From assembly GCA_003170035.1 (NCBI GenBank), contig PMZX01000404.1, positions 1-5,516 of the forward strand: a stretch of 5,516 bases of DNA, read 5' to 3'. The notes below the pieces were generated by a model. It saw only the letters and a list, made by a program, of their open reading frames with translations. It ran no database searches and was not told the origin of the DNA. This DNA is from Myxococcales bacterium. GTDB lineage: Bacteria; Myxococcota_A; Polyangia; Fen-1088. Positions 1 through 5,516 of the stretch are shown one piece after another. The position numbers were made by a program, and so were the translations under genes. The stretch's first letter is position 1. Every line of letters starts with the position of its first letter.

Positions 1-894
1 AAGCTGGACATTCTGGTCTACTCGGACGGTTCCACCGATGGCACCGACGCAATCGTTTCGGCCCGGTCGGCTCGCGATCCGCGCGTGCAGCTCATCCGCG
101 GCGATGGGCGCAAGGGCAAGCCCACCGCGCTCAATGCCATGACCGAACGGGCGCGCGGAGAGGTGCTGCTGCTCACCGACGCACGCCAGCCGGTGGAACC
201 AGGGGCCCTGCGGGCCATGCTGGCCTTGCTGGCCGATCCCTCGGTCGGCTGCGTGACGGGCAATCTGCGACTGGAAGGCCAGGCCGGCAGCGGCGTGTAC
301 TGGCGCTACGAGAACTGGATCCGGCGCAGCGAAGCGCGCTTCCGCAGCGTGGTGGGCATGACTGGTCCTCTCTCGGCCATCCGGCGCGCCGACCTGGCAC
401 CCCTGCCCCGCAGCCTGATTCTCGACGACGTGTGGATCCCCATGCGCCTGCGCCTGCAAGGCCGTCGCATCCTTTTCTGCGAGGAGGCCGTGGCCTTTGA
501 CCAGGCCTTTGACGACGAACGCGAGTTCGGTCGCAAGGTGCGCACCCTGGCGGGCAACTACCAGATCTTCGCCCTCATGCCGGCCTTGCTCGTCCCCTTT
601 GTCAACCCCTCGTGGTTCGAGACCTGGTCGCACAAGATCATGCGCCTGGTCTGCCCCTGGGCTCTGCTCCTCCTGCTGGTGGCCTGTGCTCTCGGCGTGT
701 GGCGCGGCGAAGGCCGGGCGTTCCCCTTGCTGGCCGCCCTGCTCGCCGGCCAGGTGCTCTTCTATGCCGGCGCGCTGGCCGGATCGCGGGTGGGCCGGCT
801 GGGGACCGTGGCGCGGACCTTCGTGGTCCTCAACGCCGCGGCCGTGGTGGGACTGTGGCGATTCCTGGCAGGAGTGCAAAAGGTGACCTGGTGA
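1..894 (+). CDS. Family 2 glycosyltransferase, membrane-anchored, 5'-truncated by window edge
   Basis: This frame is open from base 1 to TGA 892-894 (297 residues visible); the true start lies upstream. Visible residues 8-15 read SDGSTDGT, the nucleotide-binding loop of GT-A family 2 enzymes. GKPTALN follows at 39-45, then LTDA at 58-61 in the position of the metal-binding DxD-type motif. LDDVWIP at about 141-147 matches the acceptor-site ED/DD region, and RKVRT at about 178-182 is a variant of the (Q/R)xxRW region. Three hydrophobic stretches near residues 214-233, 241-261 and 269-292 should be C-terminal membrane helices, leaving the catalytic domain in the cytoplasm. By family it transfers a sugar from a nucleotide donor to a growing, probably lipid-linked, glycan; donor and acceptor cannot be read from sequence. 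Its stop overlaps the start of the GT4 gene by one base, so the two are almost certainly co-translated. A processive synthase of the PgaC type is a less likely alternative, because no classical QxxRW is present. Confidence 0.9.
   Translation, partial: KLDILVYSDGSTDGTDAIVSARSARDPRVQLIRGDGRKGKPTALNAMTERARGEVLLLTDARQPVEPGALRAMLALLADPSVGCVTGNLRLEGQAGSGVYWRYENWIRRSEARFRSVVGMTGPLSAIRRADLAPLPRSLILDDVWIPMRLRLQGRRILFCEEAVAFDQAFDDEREFGRKVRTLAGNYQIFALMPALLVPFVNPSWFETWSHKIMRLVCPWALLLLLVACALGVWRGEGRAFPLLAALLAGQVLFYAGALAGSRVGRLGTVARTFVVLNAAAVVGLWRFLAGVQKVTW
880..885 (+). promoter_or_regulatory. Ribosome binding site of the GT4 gene
   Basis: AAGGTG lies 8 bases before the ATG at 894, inside the last codons of the preceding glycosyltransferase gene. 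It supports ATG 894 over the many upstream in-frame codons of the same frame (open back to at least base 612), which lie within the preceding gene. The adjacent in-frame GTG at 891 is a possible alternative that would add only one residue. Confidence 0.6.
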
Positions 895-2045
895 TGGATG
901 CCCAAGCCGTGCCGCTGGTCGTCGCGCATGTGCTGCCTTCGTTCGGGCTGGGCGGGCAGGAGCGGGTGGCCCTGTGCCTGGCCACCGAACAACGCTCCAG
1001 CGGCCATCGCGCCCTGGCCGTGTCCCTGGCACCGCTACCCGAGGGACCGCTGGCCGCAGAATTTCGCCGGGCCGGCATCGAGCCGCTGACCGTGCCCAAA
1101 CGAGGCCGCGGCCTCGACCTCAGTCTGCCCGCGCGCCTGGCCGAGGAGTTTAGCAAGAACCGCGTGACGGTCGTGCACGCGCACAACCCGCAGTCCCTGA
1201 TCTACGCCGCGCTCGCCGGCAAGGCGGCCGCGGCCACGGTGGTCTATACCTGTCACGGCCAGAGCTCGCTCGCCCCGGGCCGCCTGTGGCTGACCCGCCT
1301 GGCCTCGCTGGCCATCGACGCCTACGTCGGGGTCTCGCCGCGCATCGTTGCGCGGGCCCGCTGCCATCACGAGTGTCCCGAGTCCAAGCTGCAGGTCATT
1401 GAGAACGGCGTGGACCTGTCCGCGTTTCGGCCCGACGCGGACGCCCGCCGCGAGGTGCGCGCCGAACTGGGACTGCCCGAGGCAGCCTGGGTGGTGGGCA
1501 CGGTGGGGCGCCTGGTGGCGGACAAGAATCCAGAATTGCTCCTGCGCGCCGCCTTGCCGCTGCTCGGACCTGACGCGCGCCTGGTGTTCGTGGGCGACGG
1601 GCCTCTGGCCCCGTCCCTGCAGGCCCTGGCCGCCTGCCATCCGACCGGTACCTGCGTGAGCTTGCTGGGTGCCCGGCACGATGTTCCGCGCCTGCTGGCC
1701 GCGTTCGATGTGTTCGCCCTGTCCTCGCGCACCGAAGGACTTCCCTTGGCGCTGCTGGAAGCCATGTCAGTGGGACTGCCCATTGTCGCGACAGCGGTGG
1801 GCGGTGTGCCTGACGTAGTCCGCGACGGCTGGAGCGGCCGGCTGGTGCCCAGCGGCGACGAGACAGCGCTGCGTGAGGTGCTGACCCAGCTGCGCAGCGA
1901 CCCGACCGCAGCAGCCGAGATGGGCCGCCGCGCACGGGAAGAGAGCCGGCGCTTTTCCGCCGCCACCATGACCAGCCGCTACCTCGCGCTGTACCAGCGC
2001 TGCCGGGCGGCGGCGCTGGCTCAAAAACCTTTGAGCCTGGTGTAG
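894..2045 (+). CDS. GT4-type (GT-B fold) glycosyltransferase
   Basis: A complete protein of 383 residues, a usual length for family 4 glycosyltransferases. The N-terminal Rossmann domain begins with the glycine-rich acceptor-side loop FGLGGQERVAL (17-27), followed by VVHAHNPQ (93-100) and TCHGQ (119-123), a typical GT4 pattern. NGVD at 171-174 marks the inter-domain junction. The C-terminal donor domain shows GTVGRLVADKN (202-212), VFVGDGPL (231-238), and the E-x7-E signature with E281 and E289 in RTEGLPLALLEA, followed by ATAVGGVPDVV. No membrane segment is seen, so it should be cytoplasmic or peripheral to the inner membrane. It probably transfers a sugar from a nucleotide donor, with retention of configuration as in GT4, to a lipid-linked polysaccharide intermediate; the specific sugar is not predictable. 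The start at 894 is supported by an AAGGTG site and by the TGATG overlap with the upstream gene. Its last 25 bases overlap the 3' end of the oppositely oriented ligase-like gene. Confidence 0.93.
   Translation: MDAQAVPLVVAHVLPSFGLGGQERVALCLATEQRSSGHRALAVSLAPLPEGPLAAEFRRAGIEPLTVPKRGRGLDLSLPARLAEEFSKNRVTVVHAHNPQSLIYAALAGKAAAATVVYTCHGQSSLAPGRLWLTRLASLAIDAYVGVSPRIVARARCHHECPESKLQVIENGVDLSAFRPDADARREVRAELGLPEAAWVVGTVGRLVADKNPELLLRAALPLLGPDARLVFVGDGPLAPSLQALAACHPTGTCVSLLGARHDVPRLLAAFDVFALSSRTEGLPLALLEAMSVGLPIVATAVGGVPDVVRDGWSGRLVPSGDETALREVLTQLRSDPTAAAEMGRRAREESRRFSAATMTSRYLALYQRCRAAALAQKPLSLV
2018..2037. repeat. Perfect 8-bp stem-loop in the convergent gene overlap
   Basis: GGCTCAAA (2018-2025) and TTTGAGCC (2030-2037) are exact inverted repeats around the 4-base loop AACC. 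The element lies almost entirely within the 25-base overlap of the GT4 and ligase-like 3' ends and includes the minus-strand TGA (2021-2023). It could act as a symmetric hairpin that limits read-through or protects both 3' ends. Neither strand has a run of T after the stem, so a classical intrinsic terminator is not shown. The same bases encode the C-termini of both proteins (about QKPLSL and RLKGF). Confidence 0.5.
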
Positions 2046-3397
2046 ACTTGCAGCCCCACCAGCAATACCGCCGCAATCCCGATGACCGCGCCCAGGTCGC
2101 GCCGGCCCAGGGAGAGCTTCCAATCGGGATCGTGGTTCCGGACGGCCAGTGCATAGGCGCCGGTCAGACCAAAGAACAGCCAGATCACAGGATGATAAGT
2201 CAGCGACAGGAAGAACGTCCCAGCCACCATGCCGCACAGAACTGCGAGCAGGCCGCGCCCCCAGAGGTAGGCGACCGCCGCCTCGGGCACCTGCCGGTAG
2301 CGCCGCATGCCGGTCAGCACGACCTTGAACGCCAGGTAGTAAAACCCGACAAACAGCAAGAGCCCGACCGTGCCCATCTCGGCAGCCGCGAGCACGAAGC
2401 TGTTGTGCGCGGTGATGTAGTGGTGCTCGGGGAATTGGCCCTGGCCCACGCCCCAGACCGGCGATTCCCGCCACAGGCGCAGTCCCACGGCCCAGGCCTC
2501 CAGCCGTTCCTGGCTGGAAGCGCTGGCTTCCCCGCCCGAACGCCCGCCGAAGATGAGCGCCGGTGCAGCCAGAACCGCGCCCAGCGCGATGCCCTTCCAG
2601 CCAAAACGAACTGCGAAGTAGGCCGCGGCAACCGCCACGGCCACCATCTGCCCCGTGCGCGAGGCGGTGAGGATGATGCAGGTTCCGCCCAGACCGACAA
2701 CCGCGACCAGGATCAACGAGCTGAGCAACGAGCGGCGGCGGGCCCACAGCGTGAGAGCCAGGGGGAGCGCCAGCCCGATGGCCAGCGCGAACTCGTTGGG
2801 ATCTTGCAGGATGCCGCGGTACCGGATGCGGCTGCCGCCGATGGATGTGGTTCCGACAAGCCCGGCCTTCTCGCACACGTATTCGAACCCGGGCTCGCCG
2901 CCCTCGTCGCAATCGTTGGCCACCGCACAGGAACGGCCCTCGGGCACGCCCGCCATCTCGGCCGCGGCTGCCCCGGGCTCGACGCGGATACATTGCAAAG
3001 GGGCCTGCGCCTGCACCAGGCCCATGACCGACAGAACCAGCACGATGGCCACGATGACCAGACAAACGCTTTCCAGGGCGCGGAAGCTCTGGGCGGACTG
3101 GGCAACCAAGAAGTACAGCGCGGGCGAAACGATCAGCGCCGCCGCCACCTGGCTGACGGAAACCGTGGCGCCCAACGTGGTCGCGACCAGCGCCCACAAG
3201 AAGATTGCAATCGCCAGCGCCGCGTGGGGAGCGGGCCATGGGCGCACCAGACGCAGCCGCAGATCGAGCACCAGCCCCAGCAGGCTGATGGCAAAGAGAA
3301 GAGGAATGCAAGGAACAGAACGCAGAAAGGGGACGACCTCGTGAGGCCTCAAATAGACAAATGCAATCAGCGTCAGAACTCCGGGCAGCGAGAACAT
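2021..3397 (-). CDS. O-antigen ligase / Wzy-type polysaccharide polymerase family membrane protein
   Basis: A polytopic protein of 458 residues with about 12-13 hydrophobic segments (roughly 4-16, 29-44, 57-76, 81-100, 108-130, 203-218, 224-243, 250-264, 267-283, 334-360, 378-398, 402-419, 434-452). Arg/Lys-rich loops at 45-56, 219-223, 362-370 and 420-433 put those loops in the cytoplasm and the loops 131-202 and 284-333 in the periplasm. Wzy_C/WaaL-like signatures are RYRGILQDPNEFAL (192-205), SRTG (246-249), the R298...W...ESPVWGVGQGQF stretch (298-322) and HNSFVLAAAEMG with H331 and E340. By family it joins undecaprenyl-linked sugar units, either polymerising repeat units or ligating glycan to an acceptor; sequence alone does not decide which. 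Four cysteines (C136, C157, C163, C175) sit in the first large periplasmic loop. ATG at 3395-3397 leads straight into the first helix; a GGGTGA three bases upstream is a poor, close ribosome site. It lies opposite to its neighbours, convergent with GT4 (25-base overlap) and divergent from the export gene. Confidence 0.88.
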   Translation of the reverse strand: MFSLPGVLTLIAFVYLRPHEVVPFLRSVPCIPLLFAISLLGLVLDLRLRLVRPWPAPHAALAIAIFLWALVATTLGATVSVSQVAAALIVSPALYFLVAQSAQSFRALESVCLVIVAIVLVLSVMGLVQAQAPLQCIRVEPGAAAAEMAGVPEGRSCAVANDCDEGGEPGFEYVCEKAGLVGTTSIGGSRIRYRGILQDPNEFALAIGLALPLALTLWARRRSLLSSLILVAVVGLGGTCIILTASRTGQMVAVAVAAAYFAVRFGWKGIALGAVLAAPALIFGGRSGGEASASSQERLEAWAVGLRLWRESPVWGVGQGQFPEHHYITAHNSFVLAAAEMGTVGLLLFVGFYYLAFKVVLTGMRRYRQVPEAAVAYLWGRGLLAVLCGMVAGTFFLSLTYHPVIWLFFGLTGAYALAVRNHDPDWKLSLGRRDLGAVIGIAAVLLVGLQVYTRLKGF

Positions 3398-3460
3398 GGT
3401 TCACCCAGGCGTGTCGTGCCGACTATCGCCGATTTCTTGTGCCAAGGGGGAATCCCGGTG
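3398..3460. promoter_or_regulatory. Divergent intergenic gap between ligase-like and OPX genes
   Basis: These 63 bases separate the divergent starts of the ligase-like gene (minus) and the export lipoprotein gene (plus), so at least part of both upstream regulatory regions should lie here or run into the coding ends. Read on the minus strand, TTGGCA (plus 3440-3445) resembles a -35 box, but the hexamer 17 bases on, TCGGCA, is not a credible -10. A sigma-54 reading of the same site (TGGCAC) lacks the GC at the required spacing. No operator repeat is apparent. Promoter placement is inferred from gene layout only. Confidence 0.35.
3444..3452 (+). promoter_or_regulatory. Purine-rich ribosome binding site of the OPX gene
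   Basis: AAGGGGGAA ends 8 bases before ATG 3461 (5 before the in-frame GTG 3458). It is the only Shine-Dalgarno-like run in the gap and favours these starts over in-frame TTG 3437 and GTG 3416, which lie upstream of it. Confidence 0.55.
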
Positions 3461-4045
3461 ATGGGCGCCTTCGCCCTGTGCCTGGCGGTCGGCGTGCTAG
3501 GGTGCGCGACCGCCCTGCCCGCGTTCGACTATAGCAAGGAACCCGATCCACGGCAGGCCGAGTTCGTGGTGGGCCCCTCCGACGTCCTGCGAATCAACGT
3601 GTGGAAGACGCCCGATCTTTCGGTGGAGTGCACCGTGCGGCCGGATGGCACCATCACCCTGCCCTTGATCGGCGACGTGATCGCGGCTGGCCGCACGCCC
3701 AGCCTGCTGCGCGCTGAAATCAAGCGCAAGCTCACCGCCTTTTTGCGCGACGACAACCCGGCCATCGAGATCATCGTGGAGACGGTCAACAGCTACCGCT
3801 TCACCGTGGCCGGCAACGTGGAGAAATCGGGGATGTTCAACACCAAGCACTACGTCACCGTGACCGAGGCCGTCGCCTTGGCGGGCGGCCCCAACCGCTA
3901 CGCCGACTTGGACAAGGTGCTCATCCTGCGCCAGGGCCCGACCGGCGCGCGCTCCATTCCGGTCAGTCTCAAAGAGATCTACTCGGGCCGTCACCCCGAA
4001 ATGGATCTGGTGATCGTGAAGGAGGACCGGATCTTCGTGCCGTGA
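3461..4045 (+). CDS. Polysaccharide export (OPX/Wza-type) lipoprotein, short form
   Basis: A 194-residue protein. Residues 1-14 are a hydrophobic signal ending in VLGC, with C15 as the probable lipidated cysteine (followed by Ala, which does not suggest inner-membrane retention). The Poly_export domain spans about 34-105, with FVVGPSDVLRINVWKTPDLS and the RPDGTITLPLIGDV stretch at 60-73. A single SLBB-like beta-grasp domain spans about 112-192 (YRFTVAGNVEKSG, then TVTEAVALAGG and DRIFVP at the end). It should be periplasmic, held at the outer membrane, and take part in moving long-chain polysaccharide across it. E. coli Wza is about 380 residues with several beta-grasp domains and a C-terminal helix that forms the outer-membrane pore; here the protein stops right after the SLBB, so it cannot form that pore alone. 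The signal's N-region has no Arg or Lys, which is unusual. ATG 3461 is chosen for the AAGGGGGAA site; GTG 3458, TTG 3437 or GTG 3416 are in-frame alternatives. The GH2 gene follows 13 bases downstream, probably in one transcript. Confidence 0.92.
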   Translation: MGAFALCLAVGVLGCATALPAFDYSKEPDPRQAEFVVGPSDVLRINVWKTPDLSVECTVRPDGTITLPLIGDVIAAGRTPSLLRAEIKRKLTAFLRDDNPAIEIIVETVNSYRFTVAGNVEKSGMFNTKHYVTVTEAVALAGGPNRYADLDKVLILRQGPTGARSIPVSLKEIYSGRHPEMDLVIVKEDRIFVP

Positions 4046-4058
4046 GAGACTCCGCCTC

Positions 4059-5516
4059 ATGGTCCGTCATCGCCTCTGGATCCTCCTCCTGCTCGGCGCA
4101 AACACTGCCGGCGCCGCGGGGATGATCTCGGAACCGTCACCCAGACTACAACTGAGCCTGAACCGGGAGTGGAAGTTCGCGCTGGGGGATTTTGCGGGTG
4201 CCGAAGCTCCCGGCTTCGCGGACGAGGCCTGGGACCCGGTCGGGCTGCCGCACTCGTTCAGCGAGCCGTACTTCTTGTCGTCCGAGTTCTACACGGGATA
4301 CGGCTGGTATCGCAAACATCTGCCGGTGGCGCGGGAGTGGAAACAGAAGCGCGTCTTTCTCGAATTTGACGGCGTGTTTCAAGTCGCGGAGGTCTTCGTC
4401 AACGGTCGGGCTGTGGGCCGGCACCAAGGGGGCTACACCGGGTTTTGCTTCGACATCACGGAGTCCCTTCGTGCGGGCGACAATCTTCTCGCCGTCCGGG
4501 TCAACAATCTATGGAATCCGGAACTCGCCCCGCGTGCCGGTGAGCACGTCTTTTCCGGGGGCATCTATCGCAACGTCCGCCTGGTGATCACAGAACCGTT
4601 GCACGTCACCTGGTACGGCACCTTTGTCACCACGCCCAAGGTCTCCGCGGAGTCGGGGGCGCTGAATGTGAAGACCGAGATTCGAAATGACTCGGCCAAA
4701 AAGAAGGGATGCACGGTGCAATCGGATGTTGTGGACGGCAGCGGTCGGATTGTGGCGACGGTGCAGACCTCGCAATCCGTCGGGCCCGGTACTTCGGTGA
4801 CGTTCGACCAGAAGACCCCGGACGTTGCCAGCCCCAAGCTCTGGTCTCCGAACCATCCGAATCTGTACTCCCTGGTGACCAAGGTCTTTGATGGGAAATC
4901 TCTGGTGGATACCTATCGCACCAGCTTTGGCTTCCGCTGGTTCAAATGGACAGCAGACCAGGGGTTCTTTCTGAACGGCGAACACCTTTACTTCAAAGGC
5001 GTAAATGCGCATCAGGATCATGCCGGCTGGGGCGACGCGGTGACCGACAGCGGTTTCGAGCGCGACATAAAGCTGATCAAGGATGCCGGTTTCGATTTCG
5101 TCCGCGGCTCGCACTACCCCCACGCTCCCGCCTTCTCGGCGGCCTGCGACCGCTTGGGTCTGTTGTTCTGGTCCGAAAATTCTTTTTGGGGCACGGCCCC
5201 CTTCAGGAGCCCCTGGGGTGCCAGCGCCTATCCACCCGAACCGGAACATCAGACAGCCTTCGAGAACAGCGTGAAGGCCAGCCTGCGCGAGGAGATCCGC
5301 ATCCATCGCAATCATCCCAGCATCATCGTCTGGAGCCTGGACAACGAAGTCTTCTTCACCGATCCATCAACCCTGCCCAAGGTGCGCCAGTTTCTGAAGG
5401 ATCTGGTCGCTCTTTCGCATCAATGGGATCCAACACGGCCGGTCGCCATTGGCGGCGCTCAGCGCGGCGACATCGACAAGCTCGGCGACGTGACTGGCTA
5501 CAACGGCGACGGCGCG
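4059..5516 (+). CDS. Secreted glycoside hydrolase family 2 enzyme (beta-galactosidase-like), 3'-truncated by window edge
   Basis: The frame is open from ATG 4059 to the window end (486 residues visible, no stop). The N-terminus MVRHRLWILLLLGANTAGAAG is a signal peptide, probably cleaved near residues 18-21, so the enzyme is exported. The GH2 sugar-binding jelly-roll domain covers about 30-180: GWYRKHL (82-88), LEFDGVFQVAEVFVNG (101-116), HQGGYTGF (122-129), and PRAGEH then FSGGIYRNV (158-173). An Ig-like domain covers about 183-290. The TIM barrel begins near 300: FFLNGEHLYFKGVNAHQDH (303-321), VRGSHYPH (348-355), CDRLGLLFWSEN (363-374), and NHPSIIVWSLDNE (418-430), where E430 is the expected acid/base. 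The nucleophile Glu should lie beyond the edge. Family chemistry is retaining hydrolysis of beta-linked galactosyl, glucuronyl, mannosyl or related termini; beta-galactosidase is the closest motif match but the substrate is unproven. The start has a weak GAGAG site about 9 bases upstream and lies 13 bases after the OPX stop, suggesting an operon. Base composition is lower in GC than its neighbours. Confidence 0.93.
   Translation, partial: MVRHRLWILLLLGANTAGAAGMISEPSPRLQLSLNREWKFALGDFAGAEAPGFADEAWDPVGLPHSFSEPYFLSSEFYTGYGWYRKHLPVAREWKQKRVFLEFDGVFQVAEVFVNGRAVGRHQGGYTGFCFDITESLRAGDNLLAVRVNNLWNPELAPRAGEHVFSGGIYRNVRLVITEPLHVTWYGTFVTTPKVSAESGALNVKTEIRNDSAKKKGCTVQSDVVDGSGRIVATVQTSQSVGPGTSVTFDQKTPDVASPKLWSPNHPNLYSLVTKVFDGKSLVDTYRTSFGFRWFKWTADQGFFLNGEHLYFKGVNAHQDHAGWGDAVTDSGFERDIKLIKDAGFDFVRGSHYPHAPAFSAACDRLGLLFWSENSFWGTAPFRSPWGASAYPPEPEHQTAFENSVKASLREEIRIHRNHPSIIVWSLDNEVFFTDPSTLPKVRQFLKDLVALSHQWDPTRPVAIGGAQRGDIDKLGDVTGYNGDGA

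Noticed and set aside
612..893. An upstream extension of the GT4 frame back to base 612, which would give a 477-residue protein.
   Set aside because: The added 94 residues overlap the well-supported GT2 coding region, are Arg/Gly/Ala-rich without GT features, and the family N-terminus matches ATG 894.
2499..2531. Two overlapping inverted repeats (TCCAGCC/GGCTGGA and GGAAGC/GCTTCC) resembling mutually exclusive hairpins.
   Set aside because: They lie in the middle of the ligase-like coding region, in the codons for a Ser/Ala-rich loop, with no leader or stop context; chance in GC-rich DNA is sufficient.
1767..3404. A second long minus-strand open frame (545 residues) overlapping the ligase-like gene in another frame.
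   Set aside because: Low-complexity Arg/Gly/Ala-rich translation without domains; a shadow of the real gene in a GC-rich sequence.
3423..3445. Possible sigma-70 or sigma-54 promoter for the ligase-like gene around TTGGCA(C) on the minus strand.
   Set aside because: No acceptable -10 at 16-18 bases, and the -12 GC of a sigma-54 site is not at the right spacing.
2048..3460. A long plus-strand open frame antisense to the ligase-like gene, continuous with the OPX frame, which could be read as a 665-residue fusion protein.
   Set aside because: Its product is rich in Q, R, G and H with no recognisable domain before the OPX signal sequence, while the minus-strand frame has clear membrane helices and Wzy_C motifs. 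The open frame is explained by high GC and the opposite coding strand.
4509..5315. A minus-strand open frame of 268 residues opposite the GH2 gene.
   Set aside because: The plus strand encodes a continuous GH2 protein with conserved motifs throughout; the antisense translation shows no family features.

Overview
This 5.5 kb window is part of a surface- or exopolysaccharide gene cluster from a high-GC Gram-negative bacterium. Hand-counted 60-base rows are about 70-75% GC in the glycosyltransferase, ligase and export genes. An outer membrane is implied by a polysaccharide export (OPX/Wza-type) lipoprotein. The high GC, the very short OPX protein, and a polysaccharide polymerase/ligase carrying a cysteine-containing periplasmic insert would fit Myxococcota or a similar environmental lineage. 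That assignment is inference; no taxonomic marker is present.

Layout: (1) 1-894 (+), the 3' part of a family 2 glycosyltransferase with C-terminal membrane helices, cut by the window edge. (2) 894-2045 (+), a complete GT4/GT-B glycosyltransferase, translationally coupled to the first by a 1-base stop/start overlap. (3) 2021-3397 (-), a complete O-antigen ligase/Wzy-type polytopic membrane protein on the opposite strand. It converges on the GT4 gene with a 25-base tail-to-tail overlap that contains a perfect 8-bp stem-loop. (4) 3398-3460, a 63-base divergent intergenic gap. (5) 3461-4045 (+), a short OPX lipoprotein. (6) 4059-5516 (+), a secreted glycoside hydrolase family 2 enzyme (beta-galactosidase-like), cut by the right edge. 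It starts 13 bases after the OPX gene and is lower in GC than its neighbours.

How they may work together (inference from families): the two glycosyltransferases add sugars to a lipid-linked repeat unit on the cytoplasmic side. The Wzy/WaaL-type protein polymerises or ligates repeat units on the periplasmic side. The OPX lipoprotein takes part in passage across the outer membrane. The exported GH2 enzyme may trim or turn over the polymer, or may act on an external glycan. No flippase, co-polymerase or initiating phosphoglycosyltransferase is visible here, so the locus presumably continues beyond both edges.

I found no RNA gene, CRISPR array, insertion sequence, attachment site or convincing promoter. 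No wholly new system is evident. The points most worth a second look are the overlapping convergent ends with their hairpin, the cysteine insert in the ligase-like protein, the minimal OPX protein with an uncharged signal sequence, and the compositionally distinct GH2 gene attached to the export gene.
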